The position numbers and the translations under genes were made by a program. The notes below the pieces were generated by a model that had not been told where the DNA came from, ran no database searches, and saw only the letters and a list, made by a program, of their open reading frames with translations. A DNA stretch of 64,000 bases from JASBRS01 sp964496495 (GTDB taxonomy: Bacteria; Deinococcota; Deinococci; Deinococcales; Trueperaceae), in contig CAZBZU010000013.1 in the NCBI GenBank assembly GCA_964496495.1, positions 3,749 to 67,748 on the forward strand, read 5' to 3'. Positions 44,151 to 52,911 of the stretch are shown here, in pieces. Position 1 is the first letter of the stretch, and each line of letters opens with the position of its first letter.

Positions 44151-46681
44151 GACCGGCCCTTCCGGCAGACGTCGGCCACCGGGCAGTCGCGGCAGTGGTA
44201 GCCCGGCCGGGGCTCCACCTCGCCGCGCGCGAAGCGCCGATAGGCGGCGCGGGCATCCTGCTCGCGGCGCTGGATCTGCTTCCAGCGGTAGCCGATGCCG
44301 CGCTCGAAGACGTCGATGGGCTCCCCCAGCAGCGGCCACACCGTGACGTCCACGCGGCGCACCTGCCGCGGGTACCGCTCCAGCAGGTGGCCCGCCGCCC
44401 ACAGCTCGGTCCAGCGCTCCTTGACGTAGCTCTCGGCCTCCGCCTGGCCGCTCACCCGGTCGGGCGCGCAGAAGCGCACCAGGGTGGCCAGGCCGTCACC
44501 GCGCACGGCCGCGTCCACTCGCGCCCGCACGCCGCTCTCCTCGCCCGCCGGCAGCCGCACGCCGTAGCTCAAGGCCGTGAGGCGCTCGGCGTGGCCGCGG
44601 AGCCAGTCCGCTGCCTCGGGGTAGCCGGCCGCCAGCACCTCCAAGCGCTCGGCCGTGAGCTGCGGCCGCTCCAGCAGGGCGGCGCGGAGCTCCGCCCACC
44701 AGGGCCGTTCGCCGCCCCGCCCCAGGCGCCGCTCGCCCCACAATCGGAAGCCGCAGCGCTGGTAGCGCCGCAGGGCGGCCACGGTCGGCTCGCCCAGCGC
44801 CACCGGCTCGCTCTCGACGACGTAGTCGGCGCCCGCGGGAAGCTCGAGCGCGCTGCCGGCGGGGACCTCGGGAAGCGGCGACGGCGCCCGCCCCGCCAGC
44901 GCCGGCTCGGCCAGCAGCGGACCTCCCTGGTCGGCCTCCGGGAAGGTCACGACCAGGCGGCCGGCCCGGGCCAGCAGCTCGGCGATCACCTGCGGGTCGC
45001 GTCCTTGGAAGCGCCGCGGCAGGCCGCCGCCGGCCGCCGGCTCCACGCGGTCCTCCTCGGGTACGAAGTAGTCCTCCCGCTCGCCGGCACCGTACACGCC
45101 CTCGTTGGCTCCCAGCAGGTAGGCCTTGCCGAAGCGCCGCCCGCTGGCCAGCGTGGCGGTGACGAGCGCTACGCCGCCCGGAAGGTCGCGCTGCAGCCGC
45201 CCCTGGCGTAGCAGCGCCGCCCACCAGGCCCGGAAGCCGGCGCCGCCCGCCAGGCGCGAGGCCTCCTGCGCCGCCTGCAGCGCCTGCTGCTGGAAGCCGG
45301 CGGGCAGCGCCTCGCCACCCGGGGCCCCGTCACCCTCGGACCCGCCACGCTCGGACCCGCCACCCGGATGCGCCTGGTTCCCGTGCCCCTCGCCGAGCAG
45401 CCGCGGAAGCACCTCGGCGAGGAGGTGGCGGGCCCAGGCCAGCGGCTCGCCGCCCACCTCCAGAGCGGCCAGCCAGGCCCGCCAGGGCGCCTCCAACCCC
45501 AGCGCGGCGGCCAGCGCGCCCATGGCGTCGCTGCCGGCCACGCCGGCGGTGAGCGCGGCGGCGGCCAGCGGCGCCAGCTCCGGGACGGCCAGCACGCCCG
45601 AGGGCGTGGGGTAGTCGGGCAGCTCGAGCAGCTCCACCAGCACGCGCCCGGCCGGGGTGTCGGCCAGGGCCCGAGGCGTCTCGTCGACCAGCGGAACGCC
45701 GTACTCGTCTGCCAACGCCGCCAGCGCCGGGATGCGCTCGGGCGGCGCGATGAGCGCCAGCTCCAGCGGCTCGAAGCCGCCTTCGGCCAGGTCGCGCTTG
45801 AGCGAGCGCAGCGCCCACCGCGCCTCCGCCACCGGGTTGGGCGCCCGGTAGCGTTCCAGCTGCGTCCCCGGCGCGCCCGGCGCCACCGGTGTCACCTCCG
45901 CGTCCGCCAGCGCCGGGCCCTCCGGCACCGCCGGCAACGTCACGTGCACCTCCACGGCCTCCGCCAGCGCCCGGAACAGCCGCAGCTCGAGCGGCCCGAG
46001 CTCGCGGAAGCCGTCCACCACCAGGACCTCGGCCTCGCAGGCGCGCGGGTCGCGCTCGGCCAGCGCCACGGCGGCGGCACGGAAGTCGTCGTAGTCCCAG
46101 GCGTCCCCCAGGTCGCCTCCCGCGGCCGCCTTGAGCCGCTCGTAGGCCGCGAACACCGTGGCCAGGCGGCTCCGCTCGGCGTCGGGCCGCGTCCGGCGCT
46201 CCGCCCGCGGCCGCGGGTCAGGGGGGCTCCCCGCGGGGGCCGCGGCCGCTTCCGATGGCGCCCCGACGAGCGCCGCCGGCGTCACCGCGAAGCGCTTCGC
46301 CTCGGCGATCGCCTGCGCGAACAGGCGCGCCTCGCCGGGCGCAGGCACGGCGCCCGCCACCTCGGCGAGCGCCTCGCCCACCAGCACCAGCCTGCCCGAG
46401 CCGATCACCAGCGGGCGCAGCTCGCGGGCGCGCGCCAGCAGCCGGTAGCAGACCTGCTGCAGGGTGAGGAACTCGAGCCCGAGGAGGGCGGGCGCGTTGG
46501 CGTCGCCGGCGGCGTCGGGCCCGGCCGGCTCGAGGGTGGCGCGCCGGTACACCGAGCCGCGCTGCGCCGGCAGCCCCACCCACCACACGCGCCGCCCGGC
46601 GGCGCAGGCCTCGCGGGCGAGGCGCAGCATGGCATGGGTCCGCCCGGACCCGGGAGGCCCCACCAGCAGCGACAGCGGCAC
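44147..46681 (-). CDS. addB: AddB-like partner with iron-sulfur cysteines and degenerate motor and nuclease motifs
   Basis: This 844-residue protein is shorter than typical AddB (about 1150). The N-terminal nucleotide motif is LVGPPGSGRTHAM, with Arg14 where the Walker A lysine should be. The four cysteines of the AddB iron-sulfur staple are present (Cys643 in RYQRCGFRLWGERR; Cys830, Cys833, Cys839 in CRDCPVADVC). The nuclease core between them is degenerate: Asp723 remains (RARVDAAVRGDG), but the D-Y-K triad is replaced by VRF. So it is probably a structural and recognition subunit. GTG start, with TACCAT 5 bases upstream. Confidence 0.82.
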   Translation of the reverse strand: MPLSLLVGPPGSGRTHAMLRLAREACAAGRRVWWVGLPAQRGSVYRRATLEPAGPDAAGDANAPALLGLEFLTLQQVCYRLLARARELRPLVIGSGRLVLVGEALAEVAGAVPAPGEARLFAQAIAEAKRFAVTPAALVGAPSEAAAAPAGSPPDPRPRAERRTRPDAERSRLATVFAAYERLKAAAGGDLGDAWDYDDFRAAAVALAERDPRACEAEVLVVDGFRELGPLELRLFRALAEAVEVHVTLPAVPEGPALADAEVTPVAPGAPGTQLERYRAPNPVAEARWALRSLKRDLAEGGFEPLELALIAPPERIPALAALADEYGVPLVDETPRALADTPAGRVLVELLELPDYPTPSGVLAVPELAPLAAAALTAGVAGSDAMGALAAALGLEAPWRAWLAALEVGGEPLAWARHLLAEVLPRLLGEGHGNQAHPGGGSERGGSEGDGAPGGEALPAGFQQQALQAAQEASRLAGGAGFRAWWAALLRQGRLQRDLPGGVALVTATLASGRRFGKAYLLGANEGVYGAGEREDYFVPEEDRVEPAAGGGLPRRFQGRDPQVIAELLARAGRLVVTFPEADQGGPLLAEPALAGRAPSPLPEVPAGSALELPAGADYVVESEPVALGEPTVAALRRYQRCGFRLWGERRLGRGGERPWWAELRAALLERPQLTAERLEVLAAGYPEAADWLRGHAERLTALSYGVRLPAGEESGVRARVDAAVRGDGLATLVRFCAPDRVSGQAEAESYVKERWTELWAAGHLLERYPRQVRRVDVTVWPLLGEPIDVFERGIGYRWKQIQRREQDARAAYRRFARGEVEPRPGYHCRDCPVADVCRKGRS

Positions 46682-46686
46682 GGGTC

Positions 46687-46692
46687 ATGGTA
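46687..46692 (-). promoter_or_regulatory. -10 hexamer TACCAT, 5 bases before the addB GTG
   Basis: On the minus strand TACCAT-N5-GTG suggests a leaderless addB-addA-thioesterase transcript. Confidence 0.4.
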
Positions 46693-46800
46693 CCAGCGGC
46701 GACCGCGCGCCCGGGTCGCGGTCGGGCGGGTCGCGGGCCGCCGGCGGGCGCACCGGCGCGGGCCTGCCGGCCGGCCTCGGGAGCCGCCCGGCGCGCCCGC

Positions 46801-47379
46801 TCAGCGCGCCAGCACTCCCTCGAAGAACACGCCTTCGATCAGGGCCACCGTCTCCGGCACCCGCTCCGCGGGCGTCGAGAGGCCCGAGAGCGCCATGCCC
46901 AGCAGCAGCCAGGTCGCCTGGGCGGGGTCGAGCGGCCGCAGCTCGCCGCTGGCCATCCCGTCCGCCAGCATGGCCTCGATGGGGCCGTGGAAGCGCCGGC
47001 GGTAAGCGGCATGCATGCGCTCGAGCGACTCCGGGCGCAGGCTGGCAGCGTCCTGCTCGGCCAGGCGGATGAAGCGTTGCCTACCCCGCATGCGCAAGAG
47101 GATGGCGGTCAACAGCCGGCGCACCTGGGCGCGCGCCCCGCCACCCTCGGCACGCGCCTGGTCCACCAGCTCGCCGACCTGCTCGATGTGGTGCAGGAGG
47201 ATCGCCAGGAACAGCTCCTCCTTGTCCTCGAAGTGATAGTAGAGGCCGGCCTTGGACACCCCTGCGGCCTCGGCGATCTCGCGCATCGACAGGCCGTGGT
47301 AGCCCTGCTGCACGAACAGCGTCGAGGCCTCGTCGAGGATGCGGGCCTTGACCCCCTCGCCGGCGCTCGGCTGGCTCAC
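46801..47379 (-). CDS. TetR/AcrR-family transcriptional regulator
   Basis: This 192-residue regulator has a typical N-terminal helix-turn-helix: ARILDEASTLFVQQGYHGLSMREIAEAAGVSKAGLYYHFEDKEEL is represented here by REIAEAAGVSKAGLYYHF at about residues 37-54. The C-terminal half resembles TetR C-domain types that bind hydrophobic ligands. It starts with GTG at 47379; the frame upstream overlaps other coding. It is followed in the opposite transcription order by a tiny membrane-protein gene 28 bases upstream, probably in the same unit. The target is unknown. Confidence 0.88.
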   Translation of the reverse strand: MSQPSAGEGVKARILDEASTLFVQQGYHGLSMREIAEAAGVSKAGLYYHFEDKEELFLAILLHHIEQVGELVDQARAEGGGARAQVRRLLTAILLRMRGRQRFIRLAEQDAASLRPESLERMHAAYRRRFHGPIEAMLADGMASGELRPLDPAQATWLLLGMALSGLSTPAERVPETVALIEGVFFEGVLAR

Positions 47380-47407
47380 GCCGGGCGCTTCCGCGCGCGC
47401 AGGCCGC

Positions 47408-47530
47408 TCACCGGCGCCCCGGCGCTCGCGGCCTGGAGAAGGCGATAGCGAGCGAGACCGCGGCCACGCCGCCGCCGACGAGGATGACCCGGCGCACCGG
47501 GTCGTGGAGGTCCAGGGGGAAGGTGTCCAT
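47408..47530 (-). CDS. Small single-pass membrane protein, 40 residues
   Basis: This short frame begins MDTFPLDLHDPVRR and has one hydrophobic segment (VILVGGGVAAVSLAIAF) ending in basic residues. AGAGGA lies upstream at a somewhat long distance. It sits between yyaL and the TetR gene on the same strand. No family is recognised. It could be a genuine small membrane protein; the case rests on the clean start, membrane segment and placement. Confidence 0.45.
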   Translation of the reverse strand: MDTFPLDLHDPVRRVILVGGGVAAVSLAIAFSRPRAPGRR

Positions 47531-47597
47531 GCAGGCTGAGGTCCTCTCGCGTCCGTCTCGGGCGGCGGCTGCCGCCCAGGTCTGGCCCCATTCTGCC

Positions 47598-49709
47598 TCA
47601 GCCGGCGCCCGCCGCGCCGCCGGCGACCAGCGCCTGCAGCTGCCGCTCGAACTCGGCCGGGTCGGCCGTGGGCAGCCGGCACGCGCCCGCACGGCACACG
47701 TAGGCCGTGGCGCGCCCCTCCAGCCGCTCGCGTCCCGACGCCAGCGGGATGCGTGCCGCCAGCGGGTCGTCCGGGCCCGCCACCAGCACGGCCGTCGCGG
47801 CCGCGCTGCCGTGCTGCCGCCACACCGCCGTCAGGGCGGCCGTGTCGGGCGCGCCGGGCTCGCCCACCAGCACCACCTCGCGCGGCGCTTCCGCCAGCAG
47901 CGCCCATACCATCAGGGAGGACGCGAAGGCGTGGGGGTGCTCGCGGGCCGCCTCGCGCAAGGGGCCGACGGCGCGTCGGGCGGCCCCGGCCAGGGCGGCG
48001 TCGCCGGTGAGGCGGGCGAGCCGGGCCAGCAGCTCGGCCGCCGCGGCGTTGTCGGCGGGGGTGGAGGCGTCGGCCAGGGCGCGGGGCCGCACCAGCAGCC
48101 GCTCGCCCCGGGACGAGGTCGAGTAGAAGCCGCCGGAGACGTCCTCGAAGTCGCGCCGCACCACGGCGGCGAGGTCCAGCGCCCAGGCGAGCGGCTCGCG
48201 CTCCAAGGTGACCCGGTGGAGCGCCAGCAGGCCCAGCCCCAGGTAGGCGTAGTCCTCGAGCATGCCCTCCACCTGCGCCTCGCCGGCCCGCGCGGCGTGC
48301 CGCAGACGGCCGCCCTGCCACAGCTCGCGGCGGCAGAAGCCGGCCACGCCCCGGGCCAGCGCGAGGGCCTCGGCATCACCCAGCAGGCGCGCGGCATCGG
48401 CCAGCCCGGTCAGTGCCAGGCCGTTCCAGGAGGCCAGGACCTTGTCGTCGATGGCCGGCCGCGGCCGCGTCTCGCGGACGCGCAGGAGGGCCTCTCGAGC
48501 GCGCGCCAGGCGCGCCTCGGCCTCGTCCGGCTCGAGCCCCAGCGCCGCGGCCACGGCCGCCGGCTGTTCCACCCGGCGCAGCACGTTGCGCCCCTCGAAG
48601 TCGCCGGGGGTCCTCACCCCGAAGACGCGCTTGACGAGCAGGGCGCCGCGGCCGGCGGCGTCGGGCGCCGGGTCCTCGGCGGCCGCCAGGGCCTCGTCCA
48701 CCTCGGCCTCGCTCCAGCTGTAGTAGCGCCCCTCGCCGCCCTCGCTGTCGGCATCCAGCGAGCTGGCGAGGCCGCCGCCCGGCATGGTCATGCGGCGCGC
48801 CAGCCACGTCACGATGCCGTGAGCGACCTCGGCGAAGCGCGGCTCGCCCGTGCGAGCGTGCGCCTCGGCGTAGCGCGACAGCAGCTGGCCGTTGTCGTAG
48901 AGCATCTTCTCGAAGTGCGGCACCCGCCACTCGGCGTCCACGCTGTAGCGCGCGAAGCCGCCGCCCAGCTGATCGTGGATGCCGCCGTCGGCCATGGCCC
49001 GGAGCGTGGCCGCGGCCAGCTGCAGCGCCTCCGGCTCGGGCCGCGCCAGCAGCAGCCGCAGCGGACCGTGCGGCGGGAACTTCGGGGCCCCGCCGAAGCC
49101 GCCGTGGCTGGCGTCGAAGCTCTCGGACAGGGCGGCGACCGCGGCGGCCTGCAGGGCCTCGGCGTCGTCCTCGATGTCGGCGCCGCCGCCGTCATCGGGA
49201 AACGGCGCCTCCAGCACGCGCAGGCGCTCGCCGATGCGGCCGGCCGCCCGCATCACCTCCTCGCGACGCTCCCGCCAGGCGTCGCTGACCGCCTCCAGCA
49301 CCCGCCGGAAGGCGGGCTGGCCCCAGCGGTCCTCGGGCGGGAAGTAGGTGCCGCCGAAGAAGGGCTCGCCGTCCGCCGTCGTCGCCACCGTCAAGGGCCA
49401 TCCGCCGGACCCCGTCATGGCTTGGACGGCGTTCATGTAGATGGCATCGACGTCGGGCCGTTCCTCGCGGTCGACCTTGACGCTGACGAAGCGCTCGTTC
49501 ATCGTCCTGGCGGTGGCCTCGTCGCGGAACGACTCGCGGGCCATCACGTGACACCAGTGGCAGGAGGCGTACCCGATGGAGAGCAGCAGCGGCAGGTCCT
49601 CGCGGCGCGCGCGCTCGAACGCCTCCTCGCCCCACGGGTACCAGTCGACGGGGTCGTTGGCGTGCTGCAGCAGGTAGGGGCTGGTGGCGCCGGCCAGGCG
49701 GTTGGCCAT
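47598..49709 (-). CDS. Thioredoxin-domain protein DUF255 (YyaL/SSP411 family)
   Basis: This 703-residue cytoplasmic protein has a thioredoxin-like N-terminal domain (NRLAGATSPYLLQHANDPVDW, then YASCHWCHVM with Cys50 and Cys53, and VDREERPDVD). A long (alpha/alpha) barrel domain like that of six-hairpin glycosidases follows (GGFARYSVDAEWRVPHFEKM). All are family hallmarks, and the size matches. The biochemical role is not established in bacteria. TACGGT 6 bases before the ATG suggests a leaderless transcript. Confidence 0.92.
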   Translation of the reverse strand: MANRLAGATSPYLLQHANDPVDWYPWGEEAFERARREDLPLLLSIGYASCHWCHVMARESFRDEATARTMNERFVSVKVDREERPDVDAIYMNAVQAMTGSGGWPLTVATTADGEPFFGGTYFPPEDRWGQPAFRRVLEAVSDAWRERREEVMRAAGRIGERLRVLEAPFPDDGGGADIEDDAEALQAAAVAALSESFDASHGGFGGAPKFPPHGPLRLLLARPEPEALQLAAATLRAMADGGIHDQLGGGFARYSVDAEWRVPHFEKMLYDNGQLLSRYAEAHARTGEPRFAEVAHGIVTWLARRMTMPGGGLASSLDADSEGGEGRYYSWSEAEVDEALAAAEDPAPDAAGRGALLVKRVFGVRTPGDFEGRNVLRRVEQPAAVAAALGLEPDEAEARLARAREALLRVRETRPRPAIDDKVLASWNGLALTGLADAARLLGDAEALALARGVAGFCRRELWQGGRLRHAARAGEAQVEGMLEDYAYLGLGLLALHRVTLEREPLAWALDLAAVVRRDFEDVSGGFYSTSSRGERLLVRPRALADASTPADNAAAAELLARLARLTGDAALAGAARRAVGPLREAAREHPHAFASSLMVWALLAEAPREVVLVGEPGAPDTAALTAVWRQHGSAAATAVLVAGPDDPLAARIPLASGRERLEGRATAYVCRAGACRLPTADPAEFERQLQALVAGGAAGAG

Positions 49710-49715
49710 GCCGTC

Positions 49716-49721
49716 ACCGTA
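49716..49721 (-). promoter_or_regulatory. -10 hexamer TACGGT for a leaderless yyaL transcript
   Basis: TACGGT-N6-ATG on the minus strand, with no ribosome site between. Confidence 0.45.
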
Positions 49722-49943
49722 GCACCCGCCCCGGCGCCCGCCGGGCAGCCACAGACCGCGGCCCGAGCGTCAGGTGCGCGCTCGGGCCGCCGGTCGTCAC
49801 TGGGGAGGCGCCGGATGATGCGTTGGAGAGAGATCGCAGCGGAACGAGGGAGGGGACGCAGCAGGGCATCCAACGCCTCGAAAGAACCATACCTCCGTGG
49901 CCCTCACGGCATTCTTACTCGCGGCCCGCGCGCGTCCGCCACG

Positions 49944-49949
49944 TAGACT
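49944..49949 (+). promoter_or_regulatory. -10 hexamer TAGACT for a leaderless pdxH transcript
   Basis: TAGACT-N6-ATG on the plus strand. No ribosome site and no -35 are visible. Confidence 0.55.
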
Positions 49950-49955
49950 GATGCC

Positions 49956-50591
49956 ATGAACGTGGACCCGCCACGCCGCGACTACGGCGCCCAAGGCCTC
50001 GAGCTCGCCGCCATGGACCCCGACCCGCTCCGCCAACTGCAGGCATGGCTGCTCGAGGCCATGGAGGCCGACCTGCTCGAGCCCAACGCCATGACCCTGG
50101 CCACCGCCGACGCCACCGGCCGGGTGTCGGCGCGCATGGTCCTGCTCAAGGGTGTCGCCAACGGCGGGCTGGAGTTCTACACCAACTACGCCAGCCGCAA
50201 GGGCCGCGACCTGGCCGCCAACCCGCTGGCGGCCGCCTGCCTGTGGTGGGACCGGCTGGCGCGCCAGGTGCGGGCCGAGGGCCGGGTCGAGAAGCTCTTG
50301 CCCGATGCCTCGCGAGCCTACTTCCGCACTCGCCCGCGCGGGTCGCAGCTCGCCGCCTGGGCCTCGCAGCAGAGCCGGCGCGTCCGCAGCCGGGCGGAGC
50401 TGGAGGAACGCTTCGAGTCGATGCGGGCGCGCTTCACCGAGGGGGACGTGCCGCTGCCCCCCACCTGGGGCGGCTACCGGCTCCTGCCCGACACGGTGGA
50501 GTTCTGGCAAGGGCGAGAGGACCGCCTCCACGACCGGATCCTGTACCGGGCCAGCGGAGGCGGTTGGGACACCATGCGCCTCTACCCCTGA
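49956..50591 (+). CDS. pdxH: Pyridoxamine 5'-phosphate oxidase
   Basis: This 211-residue FMN enzyme makes pyridoxal 5'-phosphate from the pyridoxamine or pyridoxine phosphate. Motifs: MTLATADATGRVSARMVLLKG, FYTNYASRKGRDLAANP, and the C-terminal signature WGGYRLLPDTVEFWQGREDRLHDR, represented here by VEFWQGREDRLHDRILY. Full length. Together with PLP-synthase paths it would serve salvage. It converges on the foldase gene, with a GGCCTC/GAGGCC pairing (50593-50613) between the stops. Confidence 0.95.
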   Translation: MNVDPPRRDYGAQGLELAAMDPDPLRQLQAWLLEAMEADLLEPNAMTLATADATGRVSARMVLLKGVANGGLEFYTNYASRKGRDLAANPLAAACLWWDRLARQVRAEGRVEKLLPDASRAYFRTRPRGSQLAAWASQQSRRVRSRAELEERFESMRARFTEGDVPLPPTWGGYRLLPDTVEFWQGREDRLHDRILYRASGGGWDTMRLYP

Positions 50592-50618
50592 GGCCTCGGG
50601 CCGCGGCGGAGGCCGCCG

Positions 50619-51797
50619 CTAGTTGCCGGAGCCTCCCGTGGAGCCGCTGCCGGACGACCCACCGCTGGACGAGCCACCGCTGGACGACGCGCCGCCGGTC
50701 GAGCCGGACGTGCCGCCACTCGAGCCGGCGGAGCCCGACGATGACGAACCCGCCGACGAACCCGATGACGAGCCCGCCGGCGCGCTGCCGCTCGGCTGGG
50801 TGGTCGCGGCGGGGGGCTTGGGCAGCAGGCTGGGGAACGTCTGCACGCCGGAGGTCTTCACCAGCGCCTGGATGCGCTGCTCGGCGTCGGCCTTGCGCAC
50901 CGCGGCCTCCACGTCGCTCTTGACGTCGGCGAAGGGCTTGGTGGTGGCCTGGGTGTGCTTGGTCACCAGGATCACGTGGTAGCCGAACTGCGTCTTGACC
51001 GGCCCGACGACCTTGCCCACCTGCGCCTTGAAGGCGGCGTCCTCGAAGGCCTTCACCATCTGCCCCTTGCCGAAGCAGCCCAGGTCGCCGCCCTTCGAGG
51101 CGCTCGGCCCGGTGCTCTTGTCCTTGGCCTCCTGGGCGAAGTCGGCGCCGTTCTGCAGGTCCTTGATGACGGCCTCGGCGTCGGCCTCGGTCTTCAGCAG
51201 GATGTGGCTGGCGCAGACCTGCTCGGGGGTGGTGTAGTCCGACTTGTGCGCCTGGTAGTAGGCCTTGAGCTCGTTGTCCGTGACCTTGGCGTCGTTGCGC
51301 AGCTTGGTGACCTCCTGGTTGATGAGGTCGGACTCGCTCACCAGGGTCTGCAGCTGCGCCTTGTCCTTGAAGCCCGCCTGATCGAGCAGGTCCTGCAGCT
51401 TCTTGCCCTTGGGTACCTGACCCTCGATCTGTGTCATCACCTGGTCCACGTGCTTCTGGTCGACCGAGAGTCCGTCCTTGGCGGCCCTGTCGAGCAGCAC
51501 CATCTCGGTGGCGCGCTGCTGCAGGTACTGCGGCTGGTAGACCTGGAGCTGCTGGCGCAGCGCGTCGCTCATCGGCATGCCCTGCTGAGCGGCGAGGCTG
51601 CGGATGGCGATCTCGAAGCGCGACTCGAAGTCGCTCAGGGTCTCGGTCTTGTCGCCGAGCTTGATGACGACGGGGTCGGAGGCGGTGGTTGCGGCGGAGC
51701 TCTGGGTGGCGCCCTGCGCGCTCGCGAGCCCGGCCGCTACGGCTAGGACCGGCAGCGCCAGGAGCAGGCGGCGGAGTGACGCGGGGAGTCGAGTCAT
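50619..51797 (-). CDS. Exported PpiC/SurA-type peptidyl-prolyl isomerase
   Basis: This 392-residue envelope foldase has a signal peptide (about 1-28, ASAQ) and a SurA_N-like helical domain (about 35-180). A parvulin domain follows (about 190-285: CASHILLKTEADAEAVIKDL, GGDLGCFGKGQMVKAFE, VKTQFGYHVILV). The last 65 residues are almost pure Gly/Ser with a few Pro, a flexible tail that may reach through or bind the cell wall. No lipobox is seen. Neighbouring the dnaK operon, it extends the protein-folding theme to the envelope. Confidence 0.9.
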   Translation of the reverse strand: MTRLPASLRRLLLALPVLAVAAGLASAQGATQSSAATTASDPVVIKLGDKTETLSDFESRFEIAIRSLAAQQGMPMSDALRQQLQVYQPQYLQQRATEMVLLDRAAKDGLSVDQKHVDQVMTQIEGQVPKGKKLQDLLDQAGFKDKAQLQTLVSESDLINQEVTKLRNDAKVTDNELKAYYQAHKSDYTTPEQVCASHILLKTEADAEAVIKDLQNGADFAQEAKDKSTGPSASKGGDLGCFGKGQMVKAFEDAAFKAQVGKVVGPVKTQFGYHVILVTKHTQATTKPFADVKSDVEAAVRKADAEQRIQALVKTSGVQTFPSLLPKPPAATTQPSGSAPAGSSSGSSAGSSSSGSAGSSGGTSGSTGGASSSGGSSSGGSSGSGSTGGSGN

Positions 51798-51922
51798 GAC
51801 CGTCAGGGTAGCACCCTTGGCAGGCGCGCACCGGGCCGAGCAGCCACACTCGCGCGGCGCCGCCGTGGCCGCAGGCGCCAGCCCGTCGGCCGTCCGGCCG
51901 CCGCGTGCTCGGCGCTCGCCCG

Positions 51923-52873
51923 CTAGGCGGCCTCCGCCTTGCGCCCCTTACGTTTCTTGGGCTGCTCACCGCCCTCGGCCAGCTCCTCGAGCTCGCGGTA
52001 GCGCGCCTCTTGCTCCGGCGTGAGCCGCCTGGGGACCACCACCCGGACCTCGGCGAGCTCGTCGCCGCGGCCGCCTCCCTTGCGCGGCCAGCCCTGGCCG
52101 CGCAGGCGCAGCACGCGTCCGCTGGTGGTGCCCTCCGGCAGGGTCATCTCCACCTCGCCGTCGAGCGTGGGCACGCGCACGCTGCCGCCCAGGGCGGCCC
52201 GGTAGTCGGGCACCTCGACGCGCACCCGCACGTCATCGCCCTTGAGGCTGAACACCGGGTGCCGCGCGTGGCGCACCACCAGGATGAGGTCGCCACCTCC
52301 GGGCGCCTGCCCCCGCAGCCGCAGCCTCGCGCCGTCCCTCACGCCGGCCGGCAGGGTGACGGTGAGTCCCTTGCTGTTCACCCGGAAGCTGGTCTCGCCG
52401 CCACGGTAGGCCTGCTCCAGGCCCACCTCGAGCCGGGCCTCGACGGCGGCAGGCACGTGCACCGCCCCGCGGCCAGGCTGCCGGCCCAGGCCGGGGTCGC
52501 CGAACACGCTGCCGAAGCCGCTCTCGGCGGCGAAGCCCCGGCCGCCCATCATGCCGCCGAAGAGGGACTGGAAGAAGTCGCTGAAGCCGGCGAACTCCTC
52601 GGACGAGACCGTGCGGAAGCCGCCCTGCTGCTGGGCGAACGGCGGCACGTTGCCGGTGGCGCCGTACTGGTCGTAGATCTTGCGCTTCTCGGGGTCGGAC
52701 AGGGCGGTGTAGGCCTCGTTGACATCCTTGAAGCGCTCCTCCGCCTTGGGGTCGTCGGGGTTGCGGTCCGGGTGGTGCTTGGCGGCGAGCTTGCGGAACG
52801 CGGCCTTGATGTCCTGCTGGGACGCGTCACGCGAGACCCCGAGGGTCTGGTAGTAGTCCTTGTAGCCAGCCAC
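51923..52873 (-). CDS. dnaJ: DnaJ co-chaperone without zinc finger (CbpA-like)
   Basis: This 316-residue protein has a J domain (YKDYYQTLGVSRDA, HPD in KLAAKHHPDRNP, about residues 5-70), a Gly/Phe-rich segment (FFQSLFGGMMGGRGF) and two C-terminal substrate-binding beta domains. The four CxxCxGxG zinc modules of classical DnaJ are absent, as in Thermus DnaJ2 and CbpA. It is the third gene of dnaK-grpE-dnaJ. The GTG start at 52873 follows GGAGGGAGG. The Thermus dafA gene, which follows dnaJ there, is not seen here. The C-terminus is Lys-rich. Confidence 0.92.
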   Translation of the reverse strand: MAGYKDYYQTLGVSRDASQQDIKAAFRKLAAKHHPDRNPDDPKAEERFKDVNEAYTALSDPEKRKIYDQYGATGNVPPFAQQQGGFRTVSSEEFAGFSDFFQSLFGGMMGGRGFAAESGFGSVFGDPGLGRQPGRGAVHVPAAVEARLEVGLEQAYRGGETSFRVNSKGLTVTLPAGVRDGARLRLRGQAPGGGDLILVVRHARHPVFSLKGDDVRVRVEVPDYRAALGGSVRVPTLDGEVEMTLPEGTTSGRVLRLRGQGWPRKGGGRGDELAEVRVVVPRRLTPEQEARYRELEELAEGGEQPKKRKGRKAEAA

Positions 52874-52911
52874 TCATGCACCTCCCTCCGTCGGCGCGCC
52901 GGCGCGCTGCG

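Larger units (their letters stand above)
49710..49955. other. Divergent region between yyaL and pdxH
   Basis: 246 bases carry two back-to-back candidate -10 hexamers, TACGGT on the minus strand (49716-49721) and TAGACT on the plus strand (49944-49949), each 6 bases from its start codon. Nothing else is evident. Confidence 0.5.

Noticed and set aside
41379..44402. A longer addA starting at 44402
   Set aside because: The extra 84 residues overlap addB in another frame and are Gly/Pro/Arg-rich. The Walker A begins five residues after the ATG at 44150, and the ATGA overlap fits coupling.
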